Shown here one piece after another: positions 50,280 through 59,536 of a stretch of 64,000 nt of DNA; position 1 is the first letter of the stretch; each line of letters begins with the position of its first letter. The notes under the pieces were generated by a model. The model had not been told where the DNA came from. It saw only the letters and a list, made by a program, of their open reading frames with translations, and did not search any database. The stretch spans positions 212,065-276,064 of the forward strand of contig PLJM01000017.1 of assembly GCA_003139695.1 (NCBI GenBank), in the 5' to 3' direction. This DNA is from Candidatus Dormiibacterota bacterium (GTDB lineage: Bacteria; Chloroflexota; Dormibacteria; Dormibacterales; Dormibacteraceae). A program made the position numbers and the translations under genes.

Positions 50280-51236
50280 TTGGCGAGCGATGTAGTCACC
50301 CGGGTTGCCGAGGCGGTCATGTCCAACGTTGGGCGAGCCATCCTCAACAAGGAGCATGAGGTCCGTTTCTGCCTCGTGACTCTCCTTTGCGAAGGTCACC
50401 TTCTGATCGAGGACGTGCCTGGCGTCGGCAAGACGATGCTGGCCAAGTCGCTCGCACGCTCCCTCGACTGCACCTTCCGCCGCATCCAGTTCACTCCAGA
50501 CCTGCTCCCGTCCGACGTCACGGGCGTCCGCGCCTTCAACCAGAAGGTCAGCGATTTCGAGTTCAGGCCGGGCCCCGTCTTTGCTCAAATTCTCCTCGCC
50601 GACGAGATCAACCGCGCCAGCCCGAAGACGCAGGCCGCCCTGCTTGAGGCGATGGAGGAGCGCCAGGTAACGATCGACGGCGACACGCACGAGCTGCCCA
50701 AGCCCTTCATGGTCATGGCGACGCAGAACCCGGTCGAGTACTCGGGAACGTTCCCGCTCCCGGAAGCGCAGCTCGACCGATTCCTGATGAAGGTGCGTCT
50801 TGGTTATCTGTCGGAGAAGGAGGAGGCGCACCTCCTCGGCCAGCGCAAGGTGGAGTCACCGATGCTGGAGCTGCAGCCGGTCGTGTCGCCCAATGAGCTG
50901 AAGAGCGCACAGCGCGCCGTGCGCGAGGTTTTCGTGAAGCCTGAGCTCCGTGAGTACATCGCCCGCCTGGTCGGTCGCACGCGCGGCAACCCCGAGGTGG
51001 CGCTTGGCGCGAGCACCCGCGGGACACTGAATCTGTTTCACGCCAGTCAGGCCCTCGCCGCGGTTCTGGGCAGGACGTACGTGATTCCCGACGACATCAA
51101 GGCGCTGGCCGAACCAGTGCTTGCACACCGGATCATCCTCAGACCGAACGCTGAGATGCAGGGACAGAGCGCCGGCAAGCTGGTGACGAGCCTGCTCGAA
51201 CGGGAGCAGGTTCCTCAGATGGCTTACGACGGGTAG
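50280..51236 (+). CDS. MoxR-family AAA+ ATPase
   Basis: The 318-residue ATPase has Walker A EDVPGVGKTMLAKSLAR, Walker B LLADEINRASPKTQAALLEAMEE and ATQNPVEYSGTFPLPEAQLDRFL, the classic MoxR pattern. MoxR proteins act as chaperones in assembling protein complexes or cofactors, with partners containing von Willebrand or DUF58 domains. The start is TTG 50280, with GGGGG upstream. It is first in a moxR-DUF58-transglutaminase operon. Confidence 0.92.
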   Translation: MASDVVTRVAEAVMSNVGRAILNKEHEVRFCLVTLLCEGHLLIEDVPGVGKTMLAKSLARSLDCTFRRIQFTPDLLPSDVTGVRAFNQKVSDFEFRPGPVFAQILLADEINRASPKTQAALLEAMEERQVTIDGDTHELPKPFMVMATQNPVEYSGTFPLPEAQLDRFLMKVRLGYLSEKEEAHLLGQRKVESPMLELQPVVSPNELKSAQRAVREVFVKPELREYIARLVGRTRGNPEVALGASTRGTLNLFHASQALAAVLGRTYVIPDDIKALAEPVLAHRIILRPNAEMQGQSAGKLVTSLLEREQVPQMAYDG

Positions 51237-51257
51237 ACCGAAGCTGGCCTTTTCAAA

Positions 51258-52448
51258 TTGAGCAAGGTCGCACTGGCCCTGGCGCTCGGTTTGCTCCTCT
51301 TTTTCACGTGGATCACCGGGATCAAGACCGCCTTCCCCTTCGCATACGCGCTGTGGATGCTGTTCCTCGTCGCCTGGGCGTGGCCGCAGTTGGCCATCCG
51401 CGGCCTCACCTTGTCGCGCAAGCTCGACCCGGGCACACCCACAGTCGGCGAGCCTTTCGAAGAGGTGATCGAGGTGACCCGCTCCGGGTTCGCCCCAGCG
51501 CCGTGGATCGAGGTGCGCGATCTGAGCGGAATCGCGGACTACCAACCTGGGCGGGTCATCTCGGTCGGCCGCGACCCGGTGACGTGGAAGACGCGAGGCG
51601 TCTATCGCCGGCGGGGCTGGATGACGTTCGGGCCTACCTCGATACGCGTCCGCGAGCCGTTCGGTCTTTTCAGCAAGGAGACGAAGTTCGGCCAGCGCTC
51701 GTCGGTCCTCGTCTATCCAAGGGTGAGGCCGATCCCGGACCTGATCACCCCGAGCGCGCAGCAGATGGGCAACTCGCAGACCTTTGGAGCGTGGGCGGAC
51801 TACCCGCCGGAGACGGGAGGAGTCCGCGACTACACGACAGGGGACAGCTTCGGCCGAATCCATTGGGCCTTGTCGGCGCGCCATGGCCGGCTGATGTCGA
51901 AGACGTTTGAGCAACCTTTGACGACCGACCTCTGGATCCTGCTCGACCTCGATAAGAACGTTCACTTCGGCGAGGGCGAGGAGTCGACCCTCGAGTACGG
52001 CATCAGCCTGGCCGCGTCGATGGCATCGCAGGTCCACAGCCGTGGCCGGCAGGTAGGCCTCATCGCCAATGATGCGAAGGGCACGATCCTCGAGCCGCAC
52101 CGGGCGGTGCGGCAGGACAGGCTGATCCTGGACTATCTCGCCGTCGCCCAGGCCGATGGGCGGACATCGCTGACCAAGACGCTTGCATGGGAGCGGATCC
52201 GCCGGCTGCCACGACGCGCCACGGCGGTGATCACGCCGAGCGCCGACCCCGAATGGGTGCGCCTTCTTCAAGCGGTTCAGGGCCGGCGTTCGAACATGAT
52301 TGTTTTCTATCTCGACACCGCCAGCTTCGGTGGCCCTGATCGAAACCCCAGCTTCGACCTGGGGCAGGACGTTGACTTATACGTGGTCCGCTGTGGTGAT
52401 GACTTCGCCCGTTTGGTGAGGACCCGAGATGCAATCCGCATCGGCTAG
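51258..52448 (+). CDS. DUF58-domain membrane protein
   Basis: Two hydrophobic segments at the N-terminus (about 3-45) are followed by a beta-rich domain and the DUF58 signature GGVRDYTTGDSFGRIHWALSAR near residue 190, then a vWA-like fold (DLWILLDLDKN). DUF58 proteins almost always accompany MoxR and a TgpA-like transglutaminase, as here. Start TTG 51258. Its end overlaps the next gene by 20 bp. Confidence 0.88.
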   Translation: MSKVALALALGLLLFFTWITGIKTAFPFAYALWMLFLVAWAWPQLAIRGLTLSRKLDPGTPTVGEPFEEVIEVTRSGFAPAPWIEVRDLSGIADYQPGRVISVGRDPVTWKTRGVYRRRGWMTFGPTSIRVREPFGLFSKETKFGQRSSVLVYPRVRPIPDLITPSAQQMGNSQTFGAWADYPPETGGVRDYTTGDSFGRIHWALSARHGRLMSKTFEQPLTTDLWILLDLDKNVHFGEGEESTLEYGISLAASMASQVHSRGRQVGLIANDAKGTILEPHRAVRQDRLILDYLAVAQADGRTSLTKTLAWERIRRLPRRATAVITPSADPEWVRLLQAVQGRRSNMIVFYLDTASFGGPDRNPSFDLGQDVDLYVVRCGDDFARLVRTRDAIRIG

Positions 52449-54795
52449 CGGCCTCGCAGCTTTGTCGCCAGCCAGGTTATGGAGCCGCACACGCGCCTCG
52501 ATGACCGGCGCTGTCGCCTGGTCGGCCGTCCTCATCCTGCTGCTGACCCTCATGATCGCCAGGTCGACAGCCACCGCCGCGTGGGTGCCTGGCATCGACT
52601 CCGTCGTGTTCGTCGCCCTCGCGGGGGCGGTCCTCATGGGGGTGCTCGCCATCCTGCCTGTGCCGTGGCCCGCCGGCCTCGGCGTCGGGTTGCTCCTTGG
52701 GCCTATCGCCGCGCTGAACGCGGCGTGGTCGCAGCTTCATGCGAATCATCCCAGCGACCCGTTGTCGCTTGGGCTGGTGGGGGTGTGGTGGATCCGCCTG
52801 GTCCACGGCGCCGCTCCGGTCGACGTGCCTGGTTACGTAGTTTCGGACGATGCCTCGTTCTATCTCTTCCTGATCGGCCTGCTGATGTGGATCACCGGAG
52901 GCTGGATGGCCTGGTGCGTGCTGCGGTGGCGAAGGCCGCTGCTCGGCCTGGTGCCCGGCGCTGCCGCCTTTGCCACGAACCTGCTCAACTCGGCCAACCA
53001 GAACGGGTACACGCTGGTCATCCTCGTGCTCACGCTTGCGCTGCTGCTATGGACCAACTACACAACGTCAGTCGCCAACGTCACACGCGCGCGGGTCAAG
53101 TTGACCGGCGACGCGCGTTGGGACTTCTGGGAGAGCGGGCTCGTCGCCATGGCCGGCCTGATCTTTCTGGCGGTGCTGCTACCGCCGATGTCCACCGAGG
53201 ACAGGACTGTTCAGATGGAGTCCAGCGCCTTTTCCAGCTGGGCTCAGCTCCAGGCGCGCCTCAACCACCCGGTCACAGCCGGCGGCGGAGGGCCAGGCGG
53301 ACAGACAGGATTCTCGACCGAGGTGTCGTTGCGCGGACCGCTAACCCAAACGGCAGCGACAGTGTTCACGTACACCTACTCGTCGGCATCTGGTCCCCGC
53401 TACTTCCGAGGGGTTGACGTGACCCAGACCTGGAATGGGGAGTGGCGGTTCCCGAGCTCGAGTCCTTTCTCGGTTCCGATCGTCAAGGAGCAGCAGCCCA
53501 CCTTTGCCGAAACCTATCAGAAGGTCGCGCTGACCAACTACCGGGTCAACATGATCTCGCCGCCGGCCGGCTTCTCCGACATTCTCTTCTACCCCGGCAC
53601 CCTCTTCCTGACCGATCGCACGTCGATCGCGCATCAGTCCAATCCCCCCCTCACGTACAACCTATCGCTGACCGCAATCGATCGGCTGTCGAGCTTGGTG
53701 CCTCCGTACTCATCCGGCGTCTACAACGTCACCTCGCAATATTCGATTGCCACCGCTGCCGAACTGCAGCAGGCCGGCACCACCTACCCCGATTGGCTCC
53801 TGCCATATTCAAGCCTGCCGGCCACTGGGTACCGCAGCGCTCAGGTTCTCGATAGCATCCACAAGCTCGCCCTACAGATCGTGCAGGCTGCCCACGCGCA
53901 GAACCCATACGACAAGGCGACCGCCATCGAAACCTACCTGCGTGAAAATTACAAATACACGCTCAAGCCTTCCGGGCCACCACCAACCGGGGATCGACTT
54001 GCGTACTTTCTGTTTGTTTCAAAGGAAGGTTATTGCCAATTCTTTGCCTCGGCAATGGGGGACATGATGCGCAGCCTTGGTATCCCGACGCAGTTGGTAA
54101 ACGGCTTCGGGCCAGGGATTTTCGACGCGAGCTCAGGCGGCTTCAAGGTGCGCGAGCAGGACGCGCACACCTGGGTCGAGAGCTACTTCCCGGGCTACGG
54201 CTGGATCACTTTCGAGCCCACCCCCGACACAGCCGGCGGATACACCACGATCAACCGCGGAACTGTCGGACCCAACACATGCATCACCGACACAAAATGC
54301 GACCCTGCGCCAGGCGACCTCGGGCCATCGCCGAGCCCTGGCTCGCGGCCGTCACCCGTCACCGGAGGTCCACCGGTTGGCCCGAAGGCCGGCGGCGGCG
54401 GCGGATTCAGCCTGCACCTGCCGGACGCCGGAACGCTGACCAAGATAATCGGCACGCTGCTTGCGCTGCTGCTCATGGTGTTCGCAGTTGCGGCGCGCTA
54501 CCTGAGACCCACATCGGTGGCGGTGGTTTGGAAACGCACGCTGACTCTGGCGAAGCTCGCGGGCGCCGAACGCCCGCCGGGTGAAACTCCTCTCGAGCTT
54601 GCCCGGCGCCTCGCTCACAGGTTCCCAGAGGCCGCTGGACAATTTCGTGCGCTTGCCGACGGCTTTGTCGTTGCGGCCTATGCGCCACCGGAGCTGGCCC
54701 CGAGCGCCCGCGCCTCTGTCCTCGAGGCGTGGTCGGCCCTTCGACCGCTGCTCCTGCGTCGCGTGGCATCGCGCCTGCACCTCGCCAGAGCCTGA
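52429..54795 (+). CDS. TgpA-like membrane transglutaminase
   Basis: The 788-residue protein has about six N-terminal helices (DUF3488-like), a large extracytoplasmic part, and a transglutaminase core with EGYCQFFASAM (Cys near residue 536), DAHTWVESYFPGYGW (His near 582) and FEPTPDT (acid). A Pro/Gly-rich linker, another helix (near 680) and a DUF4129-like C-terminal cytoplasmic segment follow. Such proteins act outside the membrane, perhaps on cell-wall peptides or proteins. It completes the MoxR-DUF58-TgpA unit. Confidence 0.9.
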   Translation: MQSASASGLAALSPARLWSRTRASMTGAVAWSAVLILLLTLMIARSTATAAWVPGIDSVVFVALAGAVLMGVLAILPVPWPAGLGVGLLLGPIAALNAAWSQLHANHPSDPLSLGLVGVWWIRLVHGAAPVDVPGYVVSDDASFYLFLIGLLMWITGGWMAWCVLRWRRPLLGLVPGAAAFATNLLNSANQNGYTLVILVLTLALLLWTNYTTSVANVTRARVKLTGDARWDFWESGLVAMAGLIFLAVLLPPMSTEDRTVQMESSAFSSWAQLQARLNHPVTAGGGGPGGQTGFSTEVSLRGPLTQTAATVFTYTYSSASGPRYFRGVDVTQTWNGEWRFPSSSPFSVPIVKEQQPTFAETYQKVALTNYRVNMISPPAGFSDILFYPGTLFLTDRTSIAHQSNPPLTYNLSLTAIDRLSSLVPPYSSGVYNVTSQYSIATAAELQQAGTTYPDWLLPYSSLPATGYRSAQVLDSIHKLALQIVQAAHAQNPYDKATAIETYLRENYKYTLKPSGPPPTGDRLAYFLFVSKEGYCQFFASAMGDMMRSLGIPTQLVNGFGPGIFDASSGGFKVREQDAHTWVESYFPGYGWITFEPTPDTAGGYTTINRGTVGPNTCITDTKCDPAPGDLGPSPSPGSRPSPVTGGPPVGPKAGGGGGFSLHLPDAGTLTKIIGTLLALLLMVFAVAARYLRPTSVAVVWKRTLTLAKLAGAERPPGETPLELARRLAHRFPEAAGQFRALADGFVVAAYAPPELAPSARASVLEAWSALRPLLLRRVASRLHLARA

Positions 54796-55188
54796 GTGAC
54801 CGAAGTCAGCGTCGCGGGGCGATCCTATCCGGCGGTTACGTTCCAGATCGATCGCGAACATGCGGCCGCATTTGCTCGAGCTATCGGCGCCGACCCAGGC
54901 GCAGGCGTGCCGCCGACGTTCGCCGCGGTCTACTCGCTCGGCGCCACCGCGTCGCAGCTGTTCGAGGATCCGGAGGCCGCCATCGACTTCGCCAAGCTCC
55001 TTCACGCGGAGCAGGAATTCGCCTGGACCCGGCATCCGCAGCCGGGCGAAACGGTCACCTCGCAAGGACGAATCGCATCCGACATGAGCCGGCGGGGCAT
55101 GCGTTTCGTGTCGTTCGAGACCGACACGAAAGGCGCGGGAGGCGACGAGATCTGTAGATCGCGCGCCCTGTTCGTGATCCGTCAATGA
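54796..55188 (+). CDS. FAS1/MaoC-type dehydratase, HadA-like subunit
   Basis: This 130-residue hot-dog-fold protein begins VAGRSYPAVTFQIDREHAAAFARAIGADP and contains LHAEQEFAWTRHPQPGETVTS, the pattern of N-terminal MaoC-like (HadA/C) dehydratase subunits. It lacks the hydratase-2 active-site motif, which the next gene supplies, so the two probably make a heterodimeric 3-hydroxyacyl dehydratase as in mycobacterial HadAB. GTG start directly follows the tgpA stop. Confidence 0.82.
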   Translation: MTEVSVAGRSYPAVTFQIDREHAAAFARAIGADPGAGVPPTFAAVYSLGATASQLFEDPEAAIDFAKLLHAEQEFAWTRHPQPGETVTSQGRIASDMSRRGMRFVSFETDTKGAGGDEICRSRALFVIRQ

Positions 55189-55532
55189 AGCGAACCGTAA
55201 CCTTCACCAAAGAGCAGATCGCCGCCTACGCCGACGCGTCGGGCGACCACAACCCGATACACCTGGATGACGACTTCGCGCGCTCCGTCGGCCTTCCTGG
55301 TGTTATCGCCCACGGCATGCTGCAGATGGGGATCGCGGGTGCGGTGGCTGCTGAGGCAGCCGGCGGAGGCGACCGCCTGCGCCGTCTTGTCTGCAGGTTC
55401 TCGGGGATGGTCGTACCTGGCGACAGGGTCACCTTCAGCGCGGATTCAGCAGGCGAACGCAAGCTTGAGATCCGCGCGGTCAAGGAGAACGGGGAGGCGG
55501 TCCTCACCAAGTCTTCGGCAGAGTACGTTTAG
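55185..55532 (+). CDS. MaoC-type dehydratase, HadB-like catalytic subunit
   Basis: The protein has 115 residues and the hydratase-2 motif DASGDHNPIHLDDDFARSVGL followed by IAHGMLQMG, giving the catalytic Asp and His. It overlaps the HadA-like gene by 4 bp (ATGA). Together they would hydrate or dehydrate 3-hydroxyacyl-CoA or -ACP in fatty acid metabolism, in keeping with the acyl-CoA dehydrogenase, SDR and enoyl-CoA hydratase genes that follow. Confidence 0.86.
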   Translation: MKRTVTFTKEQIAAYADASGDHNPIHLDDDFARSVGLPGVIAHGMLQMGIAGAVAAEAAGGGDRLRRLVCRFSGMVVPGDRVTFSADSAGERKLEIRAVKENGEAVLTKSSAEYV

Positions 55533-55538
55533 CCGCGT

Positions 55539-56738
55539 ATGACGCTCGACTTCTCGCCAACTCCAGAGCAGGAGGAAATCAGGCGGCTCGCTCACGAGTT
55601 CGCTGAGAAAGAGATCAGGCCCGTCGCGGCGTATCACGACGAGACCGAAGAGTTTCCGTACGAGGTGGTCAAGAAGGCGCACAAGCTCGGGCTCACGCCA
55701 GCCGCCTTTCTGCCCGAGGAGTACGGCGGCCAGAACCTCGACTTCCTGACCGAGCTGATGATCAATGAGGAGCTTCACTGGGGATGCGCCGGCATCGCTG
55801 TGTGCATCCAATCGATGGCGCTGGCGATGGCCGGGATACGCGCGAGCGGGACCGAAGAACAGAAGAAGCGTTGGCTGCCCGAGTTCACGAATCCCGACAA
55901 GCTTGTGCTCGGAGGCCTTGGGTTGACGGAGCCCGACTCCGGATCGGATGCGCTTGCCATGAAGACGCGGGCGACGCGCACCGGCGACAGCTACGTGCTC
56001 AACGGGACGAAGCAGTTCTGCACCAACGGCGGTATCGCCGACTACCACGTCATCTATGCCAACACCGATCCTTCGAAGGGCCCCGCCGGCATCGCCTCGT
56101 TCCTCGTTCCCAAGGACACGCCCGGGATGCGCATGGGTCGGAAGGAAAAGAAGCTGGGCGTCCGCGCGAGCCATACCGCTCAGGTGATCTTCGAGGACTG
56201 CCAGATCCCGCTCGACCATCGCCTCGGGGGCGAGCCTGACGCCGAGAATGCAGGACCTGGCGCTCTCGGCGCTCTGATGACGCTCGAAGCCACACGACCT
56301 GGCGTCGCCGCCGGAGCGCTGGGCATCGCCCGCGCGGCCTACGAGTTTGCTCTCGAGTACGCGCAGGACCGCAAGCAGTTCGGCAAGCCGCTGTGGCAGC
56401 ACGAGGCGATCGGTTTCAAGCTCGCGGACATGGCGATGAAGATCGATGCGGCGCGGCTCCTGATCTGGCGCGCCGGCTGGATGGCGACGCAGGGCCAGCC
56501 TTTCGAGCGGGCGGAGGGCTCGATGGCCAAGTGCTTCGCTGCAGACGTGGCGATGGAGGTCACGACCGACGCCATCCAGGTCCTGGGCGGATACGGCTAT
56601 ATAAAGGAGTACCCGGTCGAGAAATGGTTCCGCGATGCCAAGATCTACCAGATCTGGGAGGGGACCGCGGAGATTCAGCGGCTGGTCATCTCGCGCGCGA
56701 TCTCGGGCTCACGCGGCACCATCAGGTTGAGGGGGTAA
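55539..56738 (+). CDS. Acyl-CoA dehydrogenase
   Basis: The 399-residue flavoprotein has both family signatures: LTEPDSGSDALAMKTRA and QVLGGYGYIKEYPVEKWFRDAK. YQIWEGTAEIQRLVISR includes the catalytic Glu of short/medium-chain enzymes. It introduces the 2,3-double bond in acyl-CoA, passing electrons to an electron-transfer flavoprotein. The ATG is 6 bp after the HadB-like stop. Chain length is not predictable by eye. Confidence 0.92.
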   Translation: MTLDFSPTPEQEEIRRLAHEFAEKEIRPVAAYHDETEEFPYEVVKKAHKLGLTPAAFLPEEYGGQNLDFLTELMINEELHWGCAGIAVCIQSMALAMAGIRASGTEEQKKRWLPEFTNPDKLVLGGLGLTEPDSGSDALAMKTRATRTGDSYVLNGTKQFCTNGGIADYHVIYANTDPSKGPAGIASFLVPKDTPGMRMGRKEKKLGVRASHTAQVIFEDCQIPLDHRLGGEPDAENAGPGALGALMTLEATRPGVAAGALGIARAAYEFALEYAQDRKQFGKPLWQHEAIGFKLADMAMKIDAARLLIWRAGWMATQGQPFERAEGSMAKCFAADVAMEVTTDAIQVLGGYGYIKEYPVEKWFRDAKIYQIWEGTAEIQRLVISRAISGSRGTIRLRG

Positions 56739-56741
56739 GGG

Positions 56742-57575
56742 ATGTTCGACCTATCGGGAAAAGTGGCAATCGTAACCGGCGCCTCGCGGGGCCTCGGCCG
56801 TCAGGACGCGTTGACCCTCGCGGAGGCGGGAGCTGACGTCGTGATCACCGACATCCTGGTCGAGGACGACCCCGACTTGCAGAAGTCGGCGGAGGAGCTC
56901 GGTTCGGCGCTCGCCCAGTACGCGACGTCGCAGGGGTGGGTGCACACGAATCAGACCGCTGAAGAGGTTCGCAAGATGGGACGGCGCTCGGTCGCGATCA
57001 AGATGGATGTCACCAATCGCGAGCAGGTCCGCGATGTCTTCAAGAAGGTCAAGGACGAGTTCGGACGCATCGACATTCTCGTGAACAACGCCGCGACTCT
57101 GGACAACGCCGCGCAGATCCAGAACATGAGCTACGAGCTCTGGGATCGCGACATCAAGGTCAACCTCACAGGTGCGTTCAACTGCACCAAGGAGGTGTGG
57201 CCCTACATGATCGAGCAGAAGTGGGGCCGCGTGATCTTCATGGCATCGGTGGCCGGCACCATGGGAGGGTTTGGCCAGGCCAGCTACTCGGCTTCGAAGA
57301 TGGCGGTCATTGCGCTGGCTAAGACCGCAGCGCTCGAGGGCGGGCGCTACAACATCACGGCCAACGCGATCGTGCCGGGAATCATCGGCACCGAGGCCTT
57401 CAACATGGGCAACCCGGACATGAACGAGCGAATCGCAAAGCGCACAGTCTTCAAACGCCCAGGCCAGCCGAAAGACATCTCGCACGCTATCGCGTTCCTG
57501 TGCTCGGACGAGGCGAGCTACATCACGGGCACCGCGCTCGAGGTGGCGGGCGGCATCCCACTGTTCACTTTCTAA
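56742..57575 (+). CDS. SDR-family 3-hydroxyacyl-CoA dehydrogenase or reductase
   Basis: TGASRGLG near residue 13, LVNNAATLD (NNAG variant), SVAG and YSASK make a classical short-chain dehydrogenase with intact catalytic Ser-Tyr-Lys. An insertion of about 30 residues (ILVEDDPDLQKSAEELGSALAQYATSQGWV) after the second beta strand is longer than in FabG and resembles 17-beta-HSD type 4-like bacterial enzymes. In this operon it probably oxidises 3-hydroxyacyl-CoA. Confidence 0.88.
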   Translation: MFDLSGKVAIVTGASRGLGRQDALTLAEAGADVVITDILVEDDPDLQKSAEELGSALAQYATSQGWVHTNQTAEEVRKMGRRSVAIKMDVTNREQVRDVFKKVKDEFGRIDILVNNAATLDNAAQIQNMSYELWDRDIKVNLTGAFNCTKEVWPYMIEQKWGRVIFMASVAGTMGGFGQASYSASKMAVIALAKTAALEGGRYNITANAIVPGIIGTEAFNMGNPDMNERIAKRTVFKRPGQPKDISHAIAFLCSDEASYITGTALEVAGGIPLFTF

Positions 57576-57578
57576 GCA

Positions 57579-58379
57579 GTGGGCGAATGCGTAGACGTCA
57601 AGCGCGACGGAGCAGTCGCGCGCGTGGTCATGCACCGCAAGGGCAACAACGGCATCGCCGAAGACCTGATGGCCGAGCTCGCGGCAGCCTTCGGCGAGCT
57701 GAGCGAAGACCCATCGGTGCGCGTGATCGTGCTGGCCTCGGAGTACGAGAAGTACTTCAGCGTGGGCGCCGACCTGACGATGCTGGCCGGCATCGATCGC
57801 GAGGCCGAGGACGCGATCGACCAGGTCGCCGGTTTCATGAAGCGCATGAACGCCCACTTCTCAGCCATCGAGAGTTGTCCCAAGCCCGTGATCGCGGCCA
57901 TCAACGGGCACGCGCTCGGCGGCGGCAGCGAGCTCACCCTGTGCTGCGACTTCCGGATCATGGTCGAGGACGGACGTTCGAGGATCGGCCAGACGGAATC
58001 CTCGCTGGGGATCATCCCCGGCGCCGGGGGCACGCAGCGGCTGCCGCGCCTGATCGGCAAAGCCAGGGCGATGCGCTACCTCATCGAGTCGACGCGGCTG
58101 TCGGCGAAGGAGGCCGAAGCTGTGGGGTGGGTGGACAAGGCGGTGGCCCCGGAGGAACTTCAGGGGGCAGTCGACGAGCTCGCCGGCAAGCTGGCGAAAG
58201 CTGCCACGTTTGCCATCGCGATGATCAAGGATGCGGTGCGGCGCGGGTTCGACTTACCGCTGGACGAGGCGCTCGAGATCGAGGCGCACAACTTTGCGCG
58301 CACCGCCCTCAGCACCGACGCCGCGATCGGCATCATGAGCTTTCTGAGCAAGCAGGAGCCGGAGTTCACAGGCTCCTGA
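57579..58379 (+). CDS. Enoyl-CoA hydratase/isomerase
   Basis: The 266-residue crotonase-fold protein has FSVGADLTML (oxyanion hole), HALGGGSELTLCCDFRI and IGQTESSLGIIPGAGGTQRLPRLIG with the two Glu positions of hydratases (E in GQTES is present; the second site reads SSLG). It completes a beta-oxidation-like set with the preceding dehydrogenases. GTG start 3 bp after the SDR stop. Confidence 0.9.
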   Translation: MGECVDVKRDGAVARVVMHRKGNNGIAEDLMAELAAAFGELSEDPSVRVIVLASEYEKYFSVGADLTMLAGIDREAEDAIDQVAGFMKRMNAHFSAIESCPKPVIAAINGHALGGGSELTLCCDFRIMVEDGRSRIGQTESSLGIIPGAGGTQRLPRLIGKARAMRYLIESTRLSAKEAEAVGWVDKAVAPEELQGAVDELAGKLAKAATFAIAMIKDAVRRGFDLPLDEALEIEAHNFARTALSTDAAIGIMSFLSKQEPEFTGS

Positions 58380-58383
58380 TGAG

Positions 58384-59172
58384 CTAGCGCCGGCTCTCGC
58401 CGGTCATGCCGAGCTGCGCTGTCCGGCGGCGCACGATCTCGACCACCTCATCTACGCGCTTCGGGTCGGTCCCGAGGCAGCGGATGACCAGCTCCTTGGT
58501 CTCGAAGTTTGGATACGAGCCAACAGAAACGTCTGGAAACGACTCCTCGAGCTCGCGCATCAGTGGATAGAACCTGGCCTCGACAGCGAAGGTGAACCGC
58601 ACCTCGCGCACCGTGGCAGCAGAACCCTCGGCGAGGAACTCCGGCTCGATCTCTTCGGTGAAGATGCTCTTCAGCTCCAGCGGCACGCCCGGGAGGACGA
58701 AGAGGCGCTTGCCGCTCGCCTCGTAGAGGACACCAGGCGCCATGCCTCGGCGGTTCTTGAAGACGTGCGCCGGCTCGGCCGGGATCCGCGCCATCCGCAG
58801 GTTGCCCTCGGTCACCTCTGGCGACTCGAGGAGCCCTGCCTCGTGCATGCGGCGTACCCGTCGCTCGATGCGTTGGCGCGTTTCCTCCCAGATGATGAGA
58901 TCGCGTCCGAGGACCTCGGCCAGCGATGCAAAAGTCCTGTCGTCCGGTGTCGGCCCGAGGCCGCCGCTGCAGAAGATGTGGGTCACCTCGGGGTCGTCGA
59001 GCTCGCGTCGAACCTGCTCTACGATCTCGTTCGGGCGGTCGCGGATGGCGCTTATTCGTTTGAGCGGATAGCCGAGGATGCGCAGCCGCTCGGCGAGCCA
59101 GGACGAGTTGGTGTCCTGGGTAAACCCGCCGACGAGCTCATCTCCAATCGCGACGATGCTCGATGACGCCAT
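58384..59172 (-). CDS. CinA-type molybdopterin-binding domain protein
   Basis: The 262-residue protein has the MoCF/CinA N-terminal fold: AIGDELVGGFTQDTNSSWLAERL, FCSGGLGPTPDDRTF and FVLPGVPLELKSIF. The C-terminal nicotinamide-nucleotide amidase domain of full-length CinA is missing, so this belongs with the short CinA-like proteins related to ADP-ribose pyrophosphatase (COG1058). ATG 59170-59172 lies 7 nt after a -10-like TATCGT and 21 bp from the divergent acylphosphatase start. Confidence 0.84.
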   Translation of the reverse strand: MASSSIVAIGDELVGGFTQDTNSSWLAERLRILGYPLKRISAIRDRPNEIVEQVRRELDDPEVTHIFCSGGLGPTPDDRTFASLAEVLGRDLIIWEETRQRIERRVRRMHEAGLLESPEVTEGNLRMARIPAEPAHVFKNRRGMAPGVLYEASGKRLFVLPGVPLELKSIFTEEIEPEFLAEGSAATVREVRFTFAVEARFYPLMRELEESFPDVSVGSYPNFETKELVIRCLGTDPKRVDEVVEIVRRRTAQLGMTGESRR

Positions 59173-59193
59173 GCGGGGGACGATACTCGATGG
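59173..59193. promoter_or_regulatory. Overlapping divergent -10 elements in a 21-bp gap
   Basis: TATCGT (59185-59180, minus strand) is 7 nt from ATG 59172 and GATACT (59182-59187, plus strand) is 6 nt from GTG 59194. They share four bases. Both start codons would then be at or beside the transcription start sites. Confidence 0.5.
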
Positions 59194-59469
59194 GTGGGAC
59201 TCGAGCGCCTGCACGGCGTCATCAAAGGAGACGTGCAGGGGGTCGGGTTCCGCTTCTTCCTGATCCGTCGCGCACAGGCGCTGGGGCTCACGGGTTGGGT
59301 GACGAACCGTGACGACGGCGTTGTCGAGTTCGTTGCGGAAGGCAGGCGGCAGGACCTGGAACAGCTGGAGCGAGCCGCCCACCAAGGGCCTCGGCCGGCC
59401 AGAGTGACCGCGGTCGAGGTCAACTGGTCGGAAGCGACCGGGGACCTCAGCCGCTTCGACATCACCTAG
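59194..59469 (+). CDS. acyP: Acylphosphatase
   Basis: This 91-residue protein has the acylphosphatase signature GDVQGVGFRFFLIRRA (catalytic Arg in GFR) and TNRDDGVVEFVAEG with the second motif Asn in GWVTN. It hydrolyses carboxyl-phosphates such as acetyl phosphate or 1,3-bisphosphoglycerate. GTG 59194 follows a -10 element directly. The next gene is the H+-pyrophosphatase, 67 bp downstream. Confidence 0.9.
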   Translation: MGLERLHGVIKGDVQGVGFRFFLIRRAQALGLTGWVTNRDDGVVEFVAEGRRQDLEQLERAAHQGPRPARVTAVEVNWSEATGDLSRFDIT

Positions 59470-59475
59470 TCCGTG

Positions 59476-59485
59476 TAACCTAACG
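59476..59485 (+). promoter_or_regulatory. -10-containing TAACCTAACG element before hppA
   Basis: This 10-mer is identical to that at 46611-46620 in front of the PPi-type phosphofructokinase gene. It would give hppA a leader of about 45 nt, in which a GGGGAGG lies near 59516-59522. Confidence 0.35.
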
Positions 59486-59536
59486 CTCCGCGCCCGGCAC
59501 TTTTAATTCAGCAAGAGGGGAGGACGTCGTCACTTA

